A DNA stretch of 64,000 nt from Nectonema munidae (lineage: Eukaryota > Nematomorpha > Nectonematoida > Nectonematidae): positions 248,001 through 312,000 of the forward strand of contig JAUIRK010001035.1 in the NCBI GenBank assembly GCA_030549495.1. Direction: 5' to 3'. Of this stretch, positions 26,431 through 36,934 are shown piece after piece. The notes beneath the pieces were generated by a model. That model saw only the letters and a program-made list of their open reading frames with translations. It ran no database searches and was not told where the DNA came from. Positions within the stretch are counted from its first letter, which is position 1; every line of letters starts with the position of its first letter. The position numbers were made by a program, and so were the translations under genes.

Positions 26431-28609
26431 ATTTAAAACATATTGAGAAATGCTAAATCTATTATCGATACCTGAGAAGCAATGATCCCAAAGAAACGGA
26501 TAGCCCTCGAAATATCAGACTGATTGCTAGCAGGAATTTAAAAAAAATATGTCATTTTAAATCGCACTTGAAGGAATGAATGTATTTTGGATTTTATAAG
26601 AAAATTCAAAAATATTCACTATTGTGATTGGAGCGTTATCGACAAAAAATGATGAATATTTTCTGTCGATAATGCTTATCACATTCTTATCTCCCAATAA
26701 CTTTATATTGATATAGACAGAAGAATCGAAAGATTGCAGTAATTCTTATTGCAATATAATCTACAATCTGTCGAATATTCTCTTTCACTGTTTATTGCGC
26801 TATGCTACTATTGTAGTTAGTTAGTAAGAAAAAGAATCCACTATCTAATATCCATCTATATCTATCCAGTTAACTTAAAAATTAAAATCCAAAGTGGGTC
26901 AGAAGTTCAGTTAGTGTTAAAATAAATTTTATATCAATTTCAAGTAAAAACTTCAAAATTTAAGAAAAAAATTAGTTTTGTATTTGTTTTCTCCAACGTC
27001 ATAATATTTTTTTGATATAAAATTTTAAAATGTATTAAATTTTATTGCGTGATAAAATAATAACTCAAATTTTTCTGCATTTTTTGAGTGAATTTAAAAT
27101 TACAATCATCTTTTTGTGATATTTCCTTCAAAACAAAAATTTAAGTTTTTTTGTTAACTTTTAGTTAAATAATGTCTCATAGTAAATGTCCTGTCGTTAA
27201 TCAGTCGGATTAATCATGGTTGTTAAAATGGATGATGATAATGATGATCTGATAGTTAAAGAAAATATCACACCTTTTTTTAATTTACAAAAATAATTTG
27301 CAAAGAATCTTGGGAAATTCTATTGCAAAACACTTTATGTCAAAAGATCTTATAAATTTTTTCATACTTCTGCAATATGTCTATTTGTTTGTGATGTGTT
27401 TATTCATGTTTATTAAAAATTTTTACTAACAAAAAAAAATCTCTATTGCTTTCTTTCAATTTCTCTTTTCAAATTCATAACATAAATCATATAGGCATTA
27501 CAATAAAAAATATGATTCACTTAAGAAAAAAATATTTCATTTAATATTTTGTGCATTATAAAAATTTTACAATTTTACTTTTGGTAAATAAAATGACGGG
27601 ATTAACTTTCTTAAACAGTAAATTTGTTTTTTGATACTTGTTTTTAATTTTCAAGTAAAACTTCTGTTTGTTTTTTACTATTCTTTTTATTTTTTAATCA
27701 GGCTCGTAGATAAGGTAAGGGGAGGCAAGGGGATACACATTCTTATAGTCCAGGCCCAATTTAAATTAATTTTGCCCCCTCGCCCTCCCCCTGTACTAAG
27801 CTGATCATAACTCATAGAATTTTTCTGAAATAAAAATATTCTATATATTTCCACATTGGACCCTGTGGTAATATATTGCAGAAAAACATCTATTTTTTCT
27901 CGCATTTTCTAGCAGTTTAGATTTTCATGAAAAATTAATAAACATTAGTAAATCACATTATTCGGAAACAATGTTTTCTTATATATTTGCTAGAATGTTT
28001 TATTTATTTTTGAACTGTCTCATCAAATTTTAATTACATCTGCACTCCTTTTCTATATATTTATTCCACAACTTTCAATAACTGCTTTTAGAGGTTTGTA
28101 GCATATCGAACTATAAACACAATTTACAATCAAAATGAATTTTCTGTTTACACATTAAATATGTGTGTGTTTTATCTCTCACTTTCAAAAATCCCAAATG
28201 TCGTGAACCAAAAAGTGTGAAAACCAAAATTTCAGAAAGACAAATCATGTAATCCAAAAATTATCATATTTTTTGCCATTGGACATTTAGACAATTAATA
28301 ATTATTAAAAAAACATTTCCCACTCATACCTAAATAAAATTTGCTAACTAAATAAATAATAATAATTAATCTTACTAACTAACTAAGTGTCATAAGCAAG
28401 TATAGTTTGGAAGTTCTATTTCAGACAAGGTAATGTTTAGTTATCAACCTAAGTGAGCAAGTTTATAAAGTGGATGTTTATTTTGTCGCAATTCTAAAAT
28501 ACATGCCATTCACCCTGCTATATCCTTCTCCATATGTAAGGGTTGAGGAGTGAGCCTTTTTCTTTTTTATTTTTTATTTAAAAATTTTATGAGTGATTTT
28601 TCCATATCA

Positions 28610-28683
28610 ATCTCAATGGTGCGCCACAAATTTTCAGGTATTTCATAGGTGCGCCCTAGGATAAAAAAGTTTGAGAAGCACTG
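28610..28683 (-). mobile_element. Orphan hAT terminus
   Basis: The sequence ends AAGTTTGAGAAGCACTG, which reads from the other strand as CAGTGCTTCTCAAACTT, a typical hAT end. No partner terminus was found upstream, so only one end of the element, about 70 bases, can be supported. Confidence 0.4.
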
Positions 28684-29439
28684 CTCTATGGTGTAAGGAT
28701 ATGGCAGGATCAGAGTCAATTGGAAAAATATACTCTTGACACTTTAGACGCCTTTTAGATTGACATGGGTCATGTTACATTGGCCAAGCAAAGATGTTGA
28801 GTCGTGTGAAGAATTTCTACTTCATTCACAAGAAGACTTTACAAAGAAATGAATACTTTACGAAGAATTTACTAAATTTAATAATTTTTTTAAATTTTAT
28901 ATTAGTATTCTTGTAAATTCTTCTGTTTGATTTTAGGAAGTACAGTGTCGTTGAAAAGATATGAACGTTTGTTGATGAGTTCAACGTGTAGCGATACATA
29001 ACAAGGAATGTGTATAATGGAGAGCATCTTTTAAGACAGCTTCCCAGGCATTAACATCTAAGTTGCGTTCTTTCAATGCTAAACTATTACTCTTCAAAAT
29101 CTTCCGAATTGAGAGTTGCCAGTATAATTGTATCATGTAGTGCAATTCCTAGTTTTGACAAATAATGCGGTAATTCTTTCGACAAGAAAGTGGAGTCTCT
29201 GTATATATTCAGAGATTCCAAAAATAGAAAGTAATCAGCTTACAATTTATTATTGTCGAATCATTAATATCGTTATAAAGAAATAAGATTGGAAACAGGG
29301 ACAACCCATGATTATTAGAAAATAACGACTACTACTAGAACAGAGAATACCACATTTGTAATCCATATAAATTCTTTTACATGGTCTTGTTTATTAGCCT
29401 TCACCATTGGCGTATACTTTTACATTTATTTGGCATTTC

Positions 29440-29890
29440 TTTACTTATTGTATTGAGAATGGTAAATTTTTGTTACGAATAAAATATACCATTTCAGTTT
29501 TTCCGAGATGACAGACCGTTTGTGTATGTTATAAAGCTTAGAACTGTATATTGTAGCCAATGCTGCTCTTAAATTCGTTTCTGCAAGGCTTCCTTTACGG
29601 CATTTAACATAAAAGTCGTAAAACGCCATTCTATTCGCCACCTTAATAACTTGCCATGAATGTTGTCTTGAATATACAAGATAGTGCTTGCTAGCATGTA
29701 ACTAATATAAAATAGCATCCAATCAGAAAGTGCTTTAACTTCCCCAAAACATACTTCTTTTTCCAATGAAAAGTGAATTTTCTCATTTTTGGACAGAGAG
29801 CTAGCGTGGAAAGCGATAGGAGGCCCTTCTTGATTTAGAAATGCCGCTATGCCAAAGTTGCTAGCATTTGTCTCTAGTACCAAGTGATTT
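29440..29890 (-). mobile_element. Ty3/Gypsy-like LTR retrotransposon fossil (RNase H part)
   Basis: A minus-strand reading carries the opening of an RNase H domain of the Ty3/Gypsy type (LETNASNFGIAAFLNQEG, then the conserved ...ASSLSKNEK.... block). It is a short, broken, isolated fragment; no LTRs or other domains were found nearby. It looks old. Confidence 0.65.
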
Positions 29891-31127
29891 CTTATTCTTC
29901 TATTTTTTACTTTCTATAGTTGTTTCCTGTTGTCTGTTTTTTTCAAAAAATTTGATATAAAAATAAGCAAATGAAGTGGGGAATTGATAATTCATTATTT
30001 TAATTTTTATATTTTGATTTTATTTAAGAAATCAATGCTGCCTCCATATCATTTCTTTGTTAGACCTATTATTATAATCAGTTAAGTCGATGTCTCCTTC
30101 TATTTTATATCATTTCCTATATATACTTAAAAGCAGTTCTGGGATTCATCCCGTTCGCACCGCTTCGTTTGAACCGTCTCACGGAATTTTATGAGATCGG
30201 CGAACAGTAAAATATTTATTTATCTATATAGTACAGACCGTACAGTAAAATAAGCACCCACAACATCACCATAATGATGCTTGTTTAACCCTTATTTTAA
30301 AATTTTATTGGGAAATAATCAAAATTGATCAGTTTACTTGCCGACAAATTTGACATTTTTGTAACAGAACAGACTGACAAAAAAATTTGAATTCCACTAC
30401 TGCTTAAAAGTAAAACAGTAACACATATTATTATTATTATTATTATTATTATTATCTTTTTTGAATCTAAAGCAAAATGCCTACTTTAATTATATAACGG
30501 GTCTAAAATTAACTTCCTTCAAATTTAATCGCACAATGAAAATTTGCTTACCATCGAAATAATATAGAGTGTAAATTGTTGTGTTATTGTACTAACTCAT
30601 ACATATTATGATTTATTTCTCTCTATTACATTTGTAAAAATAAAATGTTCATAAATTCATGAATAAAAAAATGCACGAAGTTTTTTAACCTATCTCATGT
30701 ACCTGGAAAAAGACAGTACATTTTTTTAATATTTTTGAGCTACTAGTTTACAAAGTTTGCTACCTAAACATTTCGTATCTGAGATATTTAGCATTTTTAT
30801 TTCAAGGAAATATCATGGTGCAAAATTTGTAAGCTACAAATCTTCGAAATTCAGATATTCTTATCTGATGAAAGACAATCACAAATGACTTTAAGCAAAT
30901 AGATTGTCTATAAAGGTACTGGAAGTGCTGAAAGTTAACGCCCAATATTTTTGTGAAAAATAAAAGCTTGAAACTCAGTGGGGTATTAAAATACCACATC
31001 CCACTAATTAAGTATGAAGCTTTTAAATTTCCTAATCTCCTTTATAATTTGTTTCCTAGCGTTGTGATATTGGGGTAGATGTCGTCACACTTTAGAAAGA
31101 ACACAGAGGAGGATAGACCAGCTAGAG

Positions 31128-31459
31128 CAGGTGTCTCCAAACTTTTTGAGCCGTCGACCGACCCCTTCATAGATTTTTTTATTTCTCTTCTACCCCCAGA
31201 CAAGTTTAATAAAAATATGGAATCTTTTTTTGCATTCCTGATGATAAGCAATAAAATATGAAAATTTAGCTTTAAAATAACATTTTATTATTTGTTTATA
31301 TACTAATACATGACCTTCATGAATATCTCGATTCTTTGTGCCAAGAAATTTAATTGATTCTCCATAACATAACCGACCCCCTTTCAACCTCTATAAACGA
31401 TCTCTAGAAAATTCTCACCGACCCAAGCTAGTGGATATCGACCACTTTGGGGACCTCCA
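31128..31459. mobile_element. hAT MITE in globin intron 2
   Basis: The left end CAGGTGTCTCCAAAC and right end TTTGGGGACCTCCA are inverted repeats with a few mismatches. Both ends hold CGACC phrases just inside. Flanks AGCTAGAG and ATATAGAG match at six of eight, an 8-bp hAT target duplication. Noncoding. Confidence 0.7.
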
Positions 31460-31870
31460 ATATAGAGAGATAGAGGTTGCCTAATGCCCAACGGTTAAAA
31501 ACGTACTTTCTGACTTAAGAGACTTTCCTGGTAGGGTCTACAAGTATTCTAGGTTTAAGTTTATGGCTTCCACTCTTACTAACGGAAATTTGAGCTGATC
31601 AAGGTTAATTACTCTCTTCTAAAATTTCGTCTATTGTTAATCTCATCAATTTCTTTTCAATAGGATCGCTGCCCGCAACGATAACAATTTAAATATCGAA
31701 ATAAAACGTGGATTGGACTTGTAATTCTAGAAGCGAGCATGATTTAATACCAAAAATGTTTTCTTCTAACCTAAATTTTATAATTTCATGTACATTCATA
31801 AAATCTTCTCGTACTATATCTTTTAATGGGTGTTTTGAAACATTTAATGTAATTCTACATATCCTCTTAA

Positions 31871-31996
31871 CCCTTTCATTACCAGAAAAATCAGATGATA
31901 TTTATTAAAAAGCAGAAGATTCATATAAAAAACAATTTAAAGGTAAAATTATTTATCTATCATATATGATACACTGGATAAAAAATATTCTTTACA
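31871..31996. mobile_element. piggyBac-type MITE (CCCTTTC.TTACCAG family), right end uncertain
   Basis: It starts right after TTAA with CCCTTTCATTACCAG and is homologous, in the opposite direction, to 48302-48402: both share CCAGAAAAATCAGA, AAAAAGCAGAAGAT and TATATGATACACT. A TTAA also follows at 31997-32000, but the right terminal repeat is degraded. Confidence 0.5.
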
Positions 31997-32220
31997 TTAA
32001 CCTATAATGGCGCGCTTAGCAATACTTACTATTCCAAGAGAAGGTAAAAAAATTTCAAGTTCCCTGTCTCTATATAAGACATTTATCTTCGATTTACACC
32101 ATCGTTGCATTATTAAAAACCTTTGAGTGGAACTTTGAGCATGCAGCTGAGAAAATATAGTCATCATATACTTCATCATACACTAGATACATGCCATCAG
32201 ATACATGAAGATCTCCACAC

Positions 32221-32666
32221 TAGGGTTTCCTCCCGGTTCTAAAATACCGGGACGTTCCCGGTTCTAAAAATTTGGGAACCGTCTGGGAACCAAAAAGTAT
32301 TCCCGGTTTCGAGAATAACTTAGTTGTAATTGTAATTGATTTATTTCACTATGCAATTCTTTGCATAAAACTTTACTGCACTTCATTCATATAAAATCTA
32401 TTATGGTAAACGGAGAAAAGTGTGCAAACGAAAAAAGAGTTTCTTTTTCTTTTTTTTCTCTGCTGCACACTTTTATCCTAGAACCATTTTAATGATAATG
32501 ATATAGAAAGAAAAAGTGTAGATTTGTTTATAATAATAAATCAAAAACGTCAATTTCATTGCATCTTTTTGCTGTCTATATATCTCCTTAAGGAACCGGG
32601 ATTTCCCGGTTTTATAAGTTTTTTTTCGGTATAGGTTCCTAATTTTCGATACTTATGCAAACCCTA
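32221..32666. mobile_element. hAT MITE in globin intron 2
   Basis: The left end TAGGGTTTCCTCCCGG and right end TATGCAAACCCTA are short inverted repeats. TTCCCGGTT-type motifs are repeated just inside both ends. Flanks CTCCACAC and CTCCATGC match at six of eight. Noncoding. Confidence 0.65.
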
Positions 32667-33232
32667 CTCCATGCCTTATTTAAACAATTTCTGCATTTTA
32701 TTGCATTTGAGACACTTAGCATTTTTGTCACTACGGTTAACTCTGAGATGGAGTGCATTATCACAAATGAAACAAGAAGGTTTAGTGATACGAGGCTTGC
32801 TTAAATGTTTGCCAGTTGTGATTAGGCATATAGCCAGTAATAGAACTTGCTTCCGTTGAAGATAAGCGTTGGACTTACTTTGAGCGAGATCTATCGGCTT
32901 CCTTCAAGTAACCGTAGGCAGACTGTTTTTGGAGCAGGGCTTGCATCCTTTTTGTCCAGGTATGTGTATTCTTTAACTGATACGGAGGTGTATTGGCATT
33001 ACAGGCTCACTTTTTGTAGTTGTTGTACAGAACATCCACATGTTGGTTTGGTTCTTGCCAACCTATCTATGGCTAGCATGTGTCGAGTATAAACTTGATA
33101 CTTGTTCTTTAAGTAGAGAGCTTCTAACTTATTCATCTTTTTGTATGTTCTCGAAGTATTTATAGACCGTGGCAGAAATATAAGTCCAAGGAATCTTTCA
33201 TATGATGTGTTGGGTTGAGAGTATGGGGTTAT
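32667..33232 (-). CDS. Unassigned open frame(s), possibly a broken element gene
   Basis: A minus-strand frame from about 33230 to 33005 stays open for about 80 codons with complex composition (SYERFLGLIFLPRS, KKMNKLEALYLKNKYQ, RLARTKPTCGCSVQQLQKV), then stops. A second frame continues NTHTWTKRMQALLQKQ and SAYGYLKEADRSRS and ends at AAAGTAAGT, a strong donor-like site (about 32880). A third piece (about 32830-32680) reads PSCFICDNALHL then AKCLKCNKMQKLFK and stops; its two C-x2-C pairs resemble a zinc-binding tail such as piggyBac transposases carry. I do not recognise the first two pieces. It could be a decayed transposon gene or a host gene with a sequence error, since the untrustworthy block at 33235 is adjacent. 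Confidence 0.3.
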
Positions 33233-33234
33233 GT

Positions 33235-33645
33235 GTTTTTTTTAAAAAAAAAAAAAATTTTTTTTACCAATTTTTTTGAGGGGTTGTTGGTGGGGTTTTT
33301 TTTTTTTTTTGGGGGCCCTTGTATGGTTTGTTTTTGTTTTTTTTTTTTTTTTTTTAAAAATTTTTTGGTTTTTTTTTTGTTCCCCCTTTTTTTTTTTTTT
33401 ATTTTTTTTTTTTTTTTTTTTTTGTGGGAGGGTTTTTTTTATGGGTTTTTTTTAATTTTTTTTTTCGTGGAGAATAGGAAAAGAGGAAATTGTTTTTTTT
33501 TTTTTTGTTTGTGTTTTTTTTTTTGTGTTTTTTTTGGTTTGGTTGGGTTTTATTGTTTTTGTTTTTAAGTGGTTTTGGGTTTTTAAAAAAAGGGGGGGGG
33601 GGGGGGGGGGGGGGGTGGGTTGGGGGGGGGGGGGGGTTTGGGTTA
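33235..33645. other. T/G homopolymer block, probably unreliable sequence
   Basis: Some 400 bases consist almost only of T and G runs (up to about 20 T and more than 20 G in a row) with a few A runs. It does not resemble a microsatellite with a fixed unit, and its sharp edges suggest a low-quality consensus. The frames through it (poly-Phe/Gly and poly-Pro/Lys) are artefacts. Confidence 0.6.
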
Positions 33646-34003
33646 AAAATTGTATTTACATATTGGGCAGTTACCCCATTGCCCCCTCTAAAACTTGCAC
33701 TGAACAAAACTATTATAGACCGATATTCCTGTTTTTCATTTTTGGAGATTTTGATTTAGGTCGTCATATTTTATTTCGAATGTTTTAATTTATATATATT
33801 TCAGTTTTTTGACGTTTTGAAAGGCATCAATGAAAATTTAAAGTACAAAAACAGTTTTTTACTAACAAATATATTTTGCTAATCAACTATTTCAGATTAA
33901 TTATAAAAAATTTGTTGGCTAGAGAGTGAATAATTTTTTATATTCTAAAATGAATAGATATAAGTTGATATTTTTAGTTAGTTATGCATTTTATGAATAT
34001 ATA

Positions 34004-34155
34004 GCGTGAGTGAGGTTGGCTAGATTCTGAGTTTTGATAATTCAAGATCTTGGGTTTGATTCTGCATCAAGCGTACTTTCCTCATAGTTCGATACAAGCG
34101 ACGCAGTTGTGCCTTATCGATGAAAACACTCACGGTATCTTTACCTTTAACTTTG
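34004..34155 (+). repeat. tRNA-derived SINE, copy 2
   Basis: Same element as 4375-4525: GCGTGAGTGAGGTTGGC start, box A-like TGGCTAGATTCTGAG, box B-like GGGTTTGATTCTGC, then TTCGATACAAGCGACGCAGT and CGGTATCTTTACCTTTA. The copies differ at scattered positions, so they are not a recent duplication. It lies inside globin intron 2. Confidence 0.65.
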
Positions 34156-34595
34156 TCACTTAGAATAAGGATTGAATCTCCCTTCTCATTCTTTTAGATC
34201 CCTTAAAATGTGTCTTTATGAATTGCTATAGCAGAATTGAAAATCTATCCAACCATGAAGAAAATATCAAAAGTATGAATATTTAAAAAATCAAATCCAA
34301 ACATTTTTCTAGTATATAAATCTGGAAAATAAAAAAATATTGTTAATCAGAATAATCATGATTCATAAACGGAGACGATTCTTCAACTAGATATCAATTG
34401 ACGTTTTCCTTTTTTGCTTTGTGAGTAAAATGAAATCTTTTAACTATTCTTTCCCTGTATAATTGTCTCATTTTGATAGCGTGTTTAAATTTTATGTGGG
34501 TGAGTTTTTAATTAAAAGTTGATACTTCTATCGCTTTATTAGCTATTCCTGATCTATGAATCAAGAGAACAAGTAAAGAATCAGAACCTTTAGAA

Positions 34596-34892
34596 CAGTG
34601 TTTCCCTAACTTCTTTGAGCCGCGACACACTCTTTACATAGAAAAATTCCGCGACATCCACCAAGCAAATATTTCAAAAAAATTATCAAATGAAGTATTA
34701 TAATTAACAGTATCCTTGTAATCCATTAAACATTAAGATTAGAGTAGCATCAGAAGGAAATTGGGCGAACAGGCAACAACTAATTGAGGGATAACTGTAT
34801 CTTTTCATTATTTCTAAAAAAAAGCTCGCGACACACTTGGAAAGTTTTTGCGACACACTACTGTGTCGCGACACACAGTTTGGGAAACACTG
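34596..34892. mobile_element. hAT MITE with perfect 8-bp target duplication
   Basis: The left end CAGTGTTTCCCTAACTT and right end AGTTTGGGAAACACTG are near-perfect inverted repeats. GCGACACAC repeats lie inside both ends. CTTTAGAA occurs directly on both sides (34588-34595 and 34893-34900), an exact duplication. The element is 297 bp and noncoding. The exact duplication makes it one of the younger insertions in the window. Confidence 0.88.
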
Positions 34893-34939
34893 CTTTAGAA
34901 GAAGCTATTTCACATTTTTGCGTTTAAATGAACATTTTA

Positions 34940-35234
34940 GTTATAACTAGAAATTGTTAGTTCTCTTCTATTTTGATCATCATCACTAAGCGTGTGTGAA
35001 AGACCTGTTTTCTGCTATTGAATCATCATCAGTTCCACTTTTGATGTTCAAACTATGAGGTTTGAACTGACGTCAGTTCTCTGACGTATATTTTCTTAGA
35101 CGTCAGTTCAAGCCTCATAGTTTGAACACCAAAAGTGGAACTGATGAGGATTCAATAACCGGTCTTTAACACAGTGTACGCTTATTAGTGATGATGATCA
35201 AAATACAAGAGAACTTACAATTTCTAGTTATAAC
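34940..35234. mobile_element. Long palindromic MITE (TA-flanked)
   Basis: Two arms of about 135 bases are reverse complements at roughly 85-90% identity around a loop of about 25 bases. The ends are GTTATAACTAGAAATTGT and its complement, flanked on both sides by TA, as Tc1/mariner elements would be. Each arm carries CTGACGTCAG or GACGTCAG, so CRE-like TGACGTCA cores occur near the centre. Noncoding. Confidence 0.6.
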
Positions 35235-35480
35235 TAACACCTTGTATGCACAATTACAATAAGTATTTTAGTTATAAATAAAGATGTATGACATTTTTTA
35301 TAACAGAAATCGAAACTGTGAAATTTAGATGAAGGGAGGATAACCTTTTTTTGAAAATTTTATATTGGGTCACCCAATAATAACAACAGACTTTAACATT
35401 TTTAGTTTTAGCATTTCCTATATTTTTTTTTCGGTGTAAATACTATATCCACGTACCTTTACCTTTATTAAGAGGTTTAA

Positions 35481-35610
35481 CCCATTAAGTACGATAGAAA
35501 TCAGACGATATCTAAAAAAATGCAGACAATTTATATTCAAAGTCATTGAAAAAAGCAGCTGAAGATGAAATAACTTATTTTCCCAAATGGAAACATTGGG
35601 ACTTAATGGG
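35481..35610. mobile_element. piggyBac-type MITE, 130 bp, TTAA on both sides
   Basis: TTAA, then CCCATTAAGT, and at the far end ACTTAATGGG, then TTAA: a perfect 10-base inverted repeat with the exact piggyBac target duplication. The inside shares CAGACGATATCTAAAAAAA and AGTCATTGAAAAAAGCAG with 49658-49787, which has the same length. Noncoding. It sits about 110 bases from exon 2 of the globin. Confidence 0.8.
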
Positions 35611-35720
35611 TTAACCCAACTAAAATTTGTTAATTTTTTAAGGCATTTGATGGTAGAATTAAATTCTAAAAGGATGACATATTAGCTAGGGAGTTATAAT
35701 CAATAAATAAAAAATCTTAC

Positions 35721-35934
35721 ATGCATAAACTCTTTTTTGATTGGAAATCTTTCGTGCATCTTCTTCCATTTCTCAATTTCTTCTTTGAATTTATCATAGT
35801 GGAGAATTGATATGATTAATGAATTCACAAACGCCATTACATTTTTGCCATGCACCTCAAAGCTAAACGTCTTTTTTTGCTTTGCAAATTCATCATAAAA
35901 TATTCTTTTAATTTCTTCCGATTCTTCAAACACA
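35721..35934 (-). CDS. Globin gene, exon 2 (heme pocket: CD1 Phe, E7 His, F8 His)
   Basis: Central globin exon, residues 71-142 of the inferred protein. It follows a T-rich acceptor ending GAAG and begins with the single base that completes the split codon from exon 1. Visible landmarks are helix C/CD sequence FEESEEIKRIFYDEF with the likely CD1 phenylalanine at F83, the distal E7 histidine at H99 in FEVHGKNVM, and the proximal F8 histidine at H131 in KKMHERFPI. E7 and F8 are 32 residues apart, as in neuroglobin. CD1 to E7 is 16, shorter than myoglobin and like globins lacking a D helix. The usual C2 proline is absent (Ser-Glu there). The exon ends at ...KKEFMH before GTAAGA in phase 0, the conserved G7.0 intron site. 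All heme-contact residues I can check are present, so the protein should bind heme; whether it stores, senses or reduces a ligand cannot be read from the sequence. Confidence 0.87.
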
Positions 35935-36079
35935 CTTCAAAAAAACTTTATTAGAATAAATGTATGCTGAGATCCTAGGCTAGTTAAACTTTCTAATTAG
36001 ATTGCAAAGCATTACAATGCATAAGTAATAGTTACTCAGAAAAAAACGAAGGGGGGGGGGCAAAAATCTTTGTATGATT

Positions 36080-36934
36080 GAGCTCAAGAAACCACTGTGT
36101 TTCCTGCTGTGCAAAAAGCTAATCTTATTGCACTGATTTTGCCTGCAACAATATGTACAGTGTAGAGGTCTTTTAGCACAGTGCGCAGGGTTAAGACTAG
36201 GGATTGCACCCCGAAGGCTTTTTCCTCCGGGGAGCGGGGACCCTGAAGTAAATTTTTTCTCACCCCGGGGTTTCCATGCGGAAAAAATATTTTTTATCAA
36301 GAAGAACACTAAAATTTTGAAATGATTTATTCAAAATTGTTCAAATAATAAAATTTTAAAAACAATAATCCTGATAGAGTTTCATCCTTCAATCTATTTC
36401 TGATTTTGGATTTGAATGATGATGAATTATAAATAATACTATAGCTTTGAAATACACATATATAATACATAAATACAACCACATATGAATAATTGTTTAC
36501 AAGTTGAATCATGAATTATAAATAATACATATAGCTTTGAAATTCACATAATACATAAATACCACCAAATTATCTATCATATAATGTAAAAATATGATTA
36601 TAACTGTTAATTCAATCTTGTATTTTTTTCCCGGGAAAAGGAGATTTTCCCCAAGGAGCGGGGAGGCTTTTTTTCGCTTTTTCCTCAGGGAGACGGGGAC
36701 GGGGTCCCCGCGGTGCAATCTCTACTTAAGACTTGTCTGAGATCCACTATGAGCGATGAACGCCTTTCTGGCCTTTGTATGCTTAGTGTCCATTGTAATA
36801 AAATAAATATCCAGCTTACAGAATTAAAAAACAAAATGATTGATAAATTTGGCAAAAATCCTCGACAAATTCCATTTTTGTTTCAACAGAGTAGTGCAGC
36901 TAATAATATAATTAGGCTATTAATCTGTCAATAA
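36080..36934 (+). pseudogene. hAT transposase C-terminus, split by a MITE
   Basis: At 36120-36197 a plus-strand frame reads LPATICTV, a stop in place of the expected Glu, then RSFSTVRRVKT. After the inserted element it continues at 36733 as CLRSTMSDERLSGLCMLSVH and a charged tail. Together these are the signature of the hAT dimerisation domain (LPVS...VERSFS.L+.IKT.LRSTM..ERL..LALLSIH). Only the last part of a transposase is left. The MITE at 36198-36724 and its target duplication account for the interruption. It lies in globin intron 1. Confidence 0.72.
36198..36724. mobile_element. hAT MITE nested in an older hAT remnant
   Basis: The left end TAGGGATTGCACCCCG and right end CGGTGCAATCTCTA are inverted repeats. 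Flanks GTTAAGAC and CTTAAGAC match at seven of eight. GC-rich subterminal runs (CCGGGGAGCGGGGACC and GACGGGGACGGGG) appear at both ends. Removing it with one flank copy leaves the hAT reading frame continuous, which supports the boundaries independently. Confidence 0.82.

Larger units (their letters stand above)
25503..35720 (-). other. Globin intron 2 (G7.0), about 10.2 kb
   Basis: Bounded by GTAAGA and a T-run ending AAG, phase 0. It carries at least ten mobile-element insertions (hAT MITEs at 26046, 31128, 32221 and 34596, piggyBac-type MITEs at 31871 and 35481, a SINE at 34004, a palindrome at 34938, a Ty3-like fossil at 29440 and an orphan hAT terminus ending 28683), an unassigned open frame near 32900-33230 and a suspect homopolymer block. 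26431-28600 and 29890-31040 show only AT-rich spacer and an (ATT)n run near 30429. Confidence 0.65.

Noticed and set aside
33215-33788. Overlapping frames rich in Phe, Gly, Pro and Lys
   Set aside because: They run through the T/G homopolymer block and mirror each other on both strands; composition artefacts.
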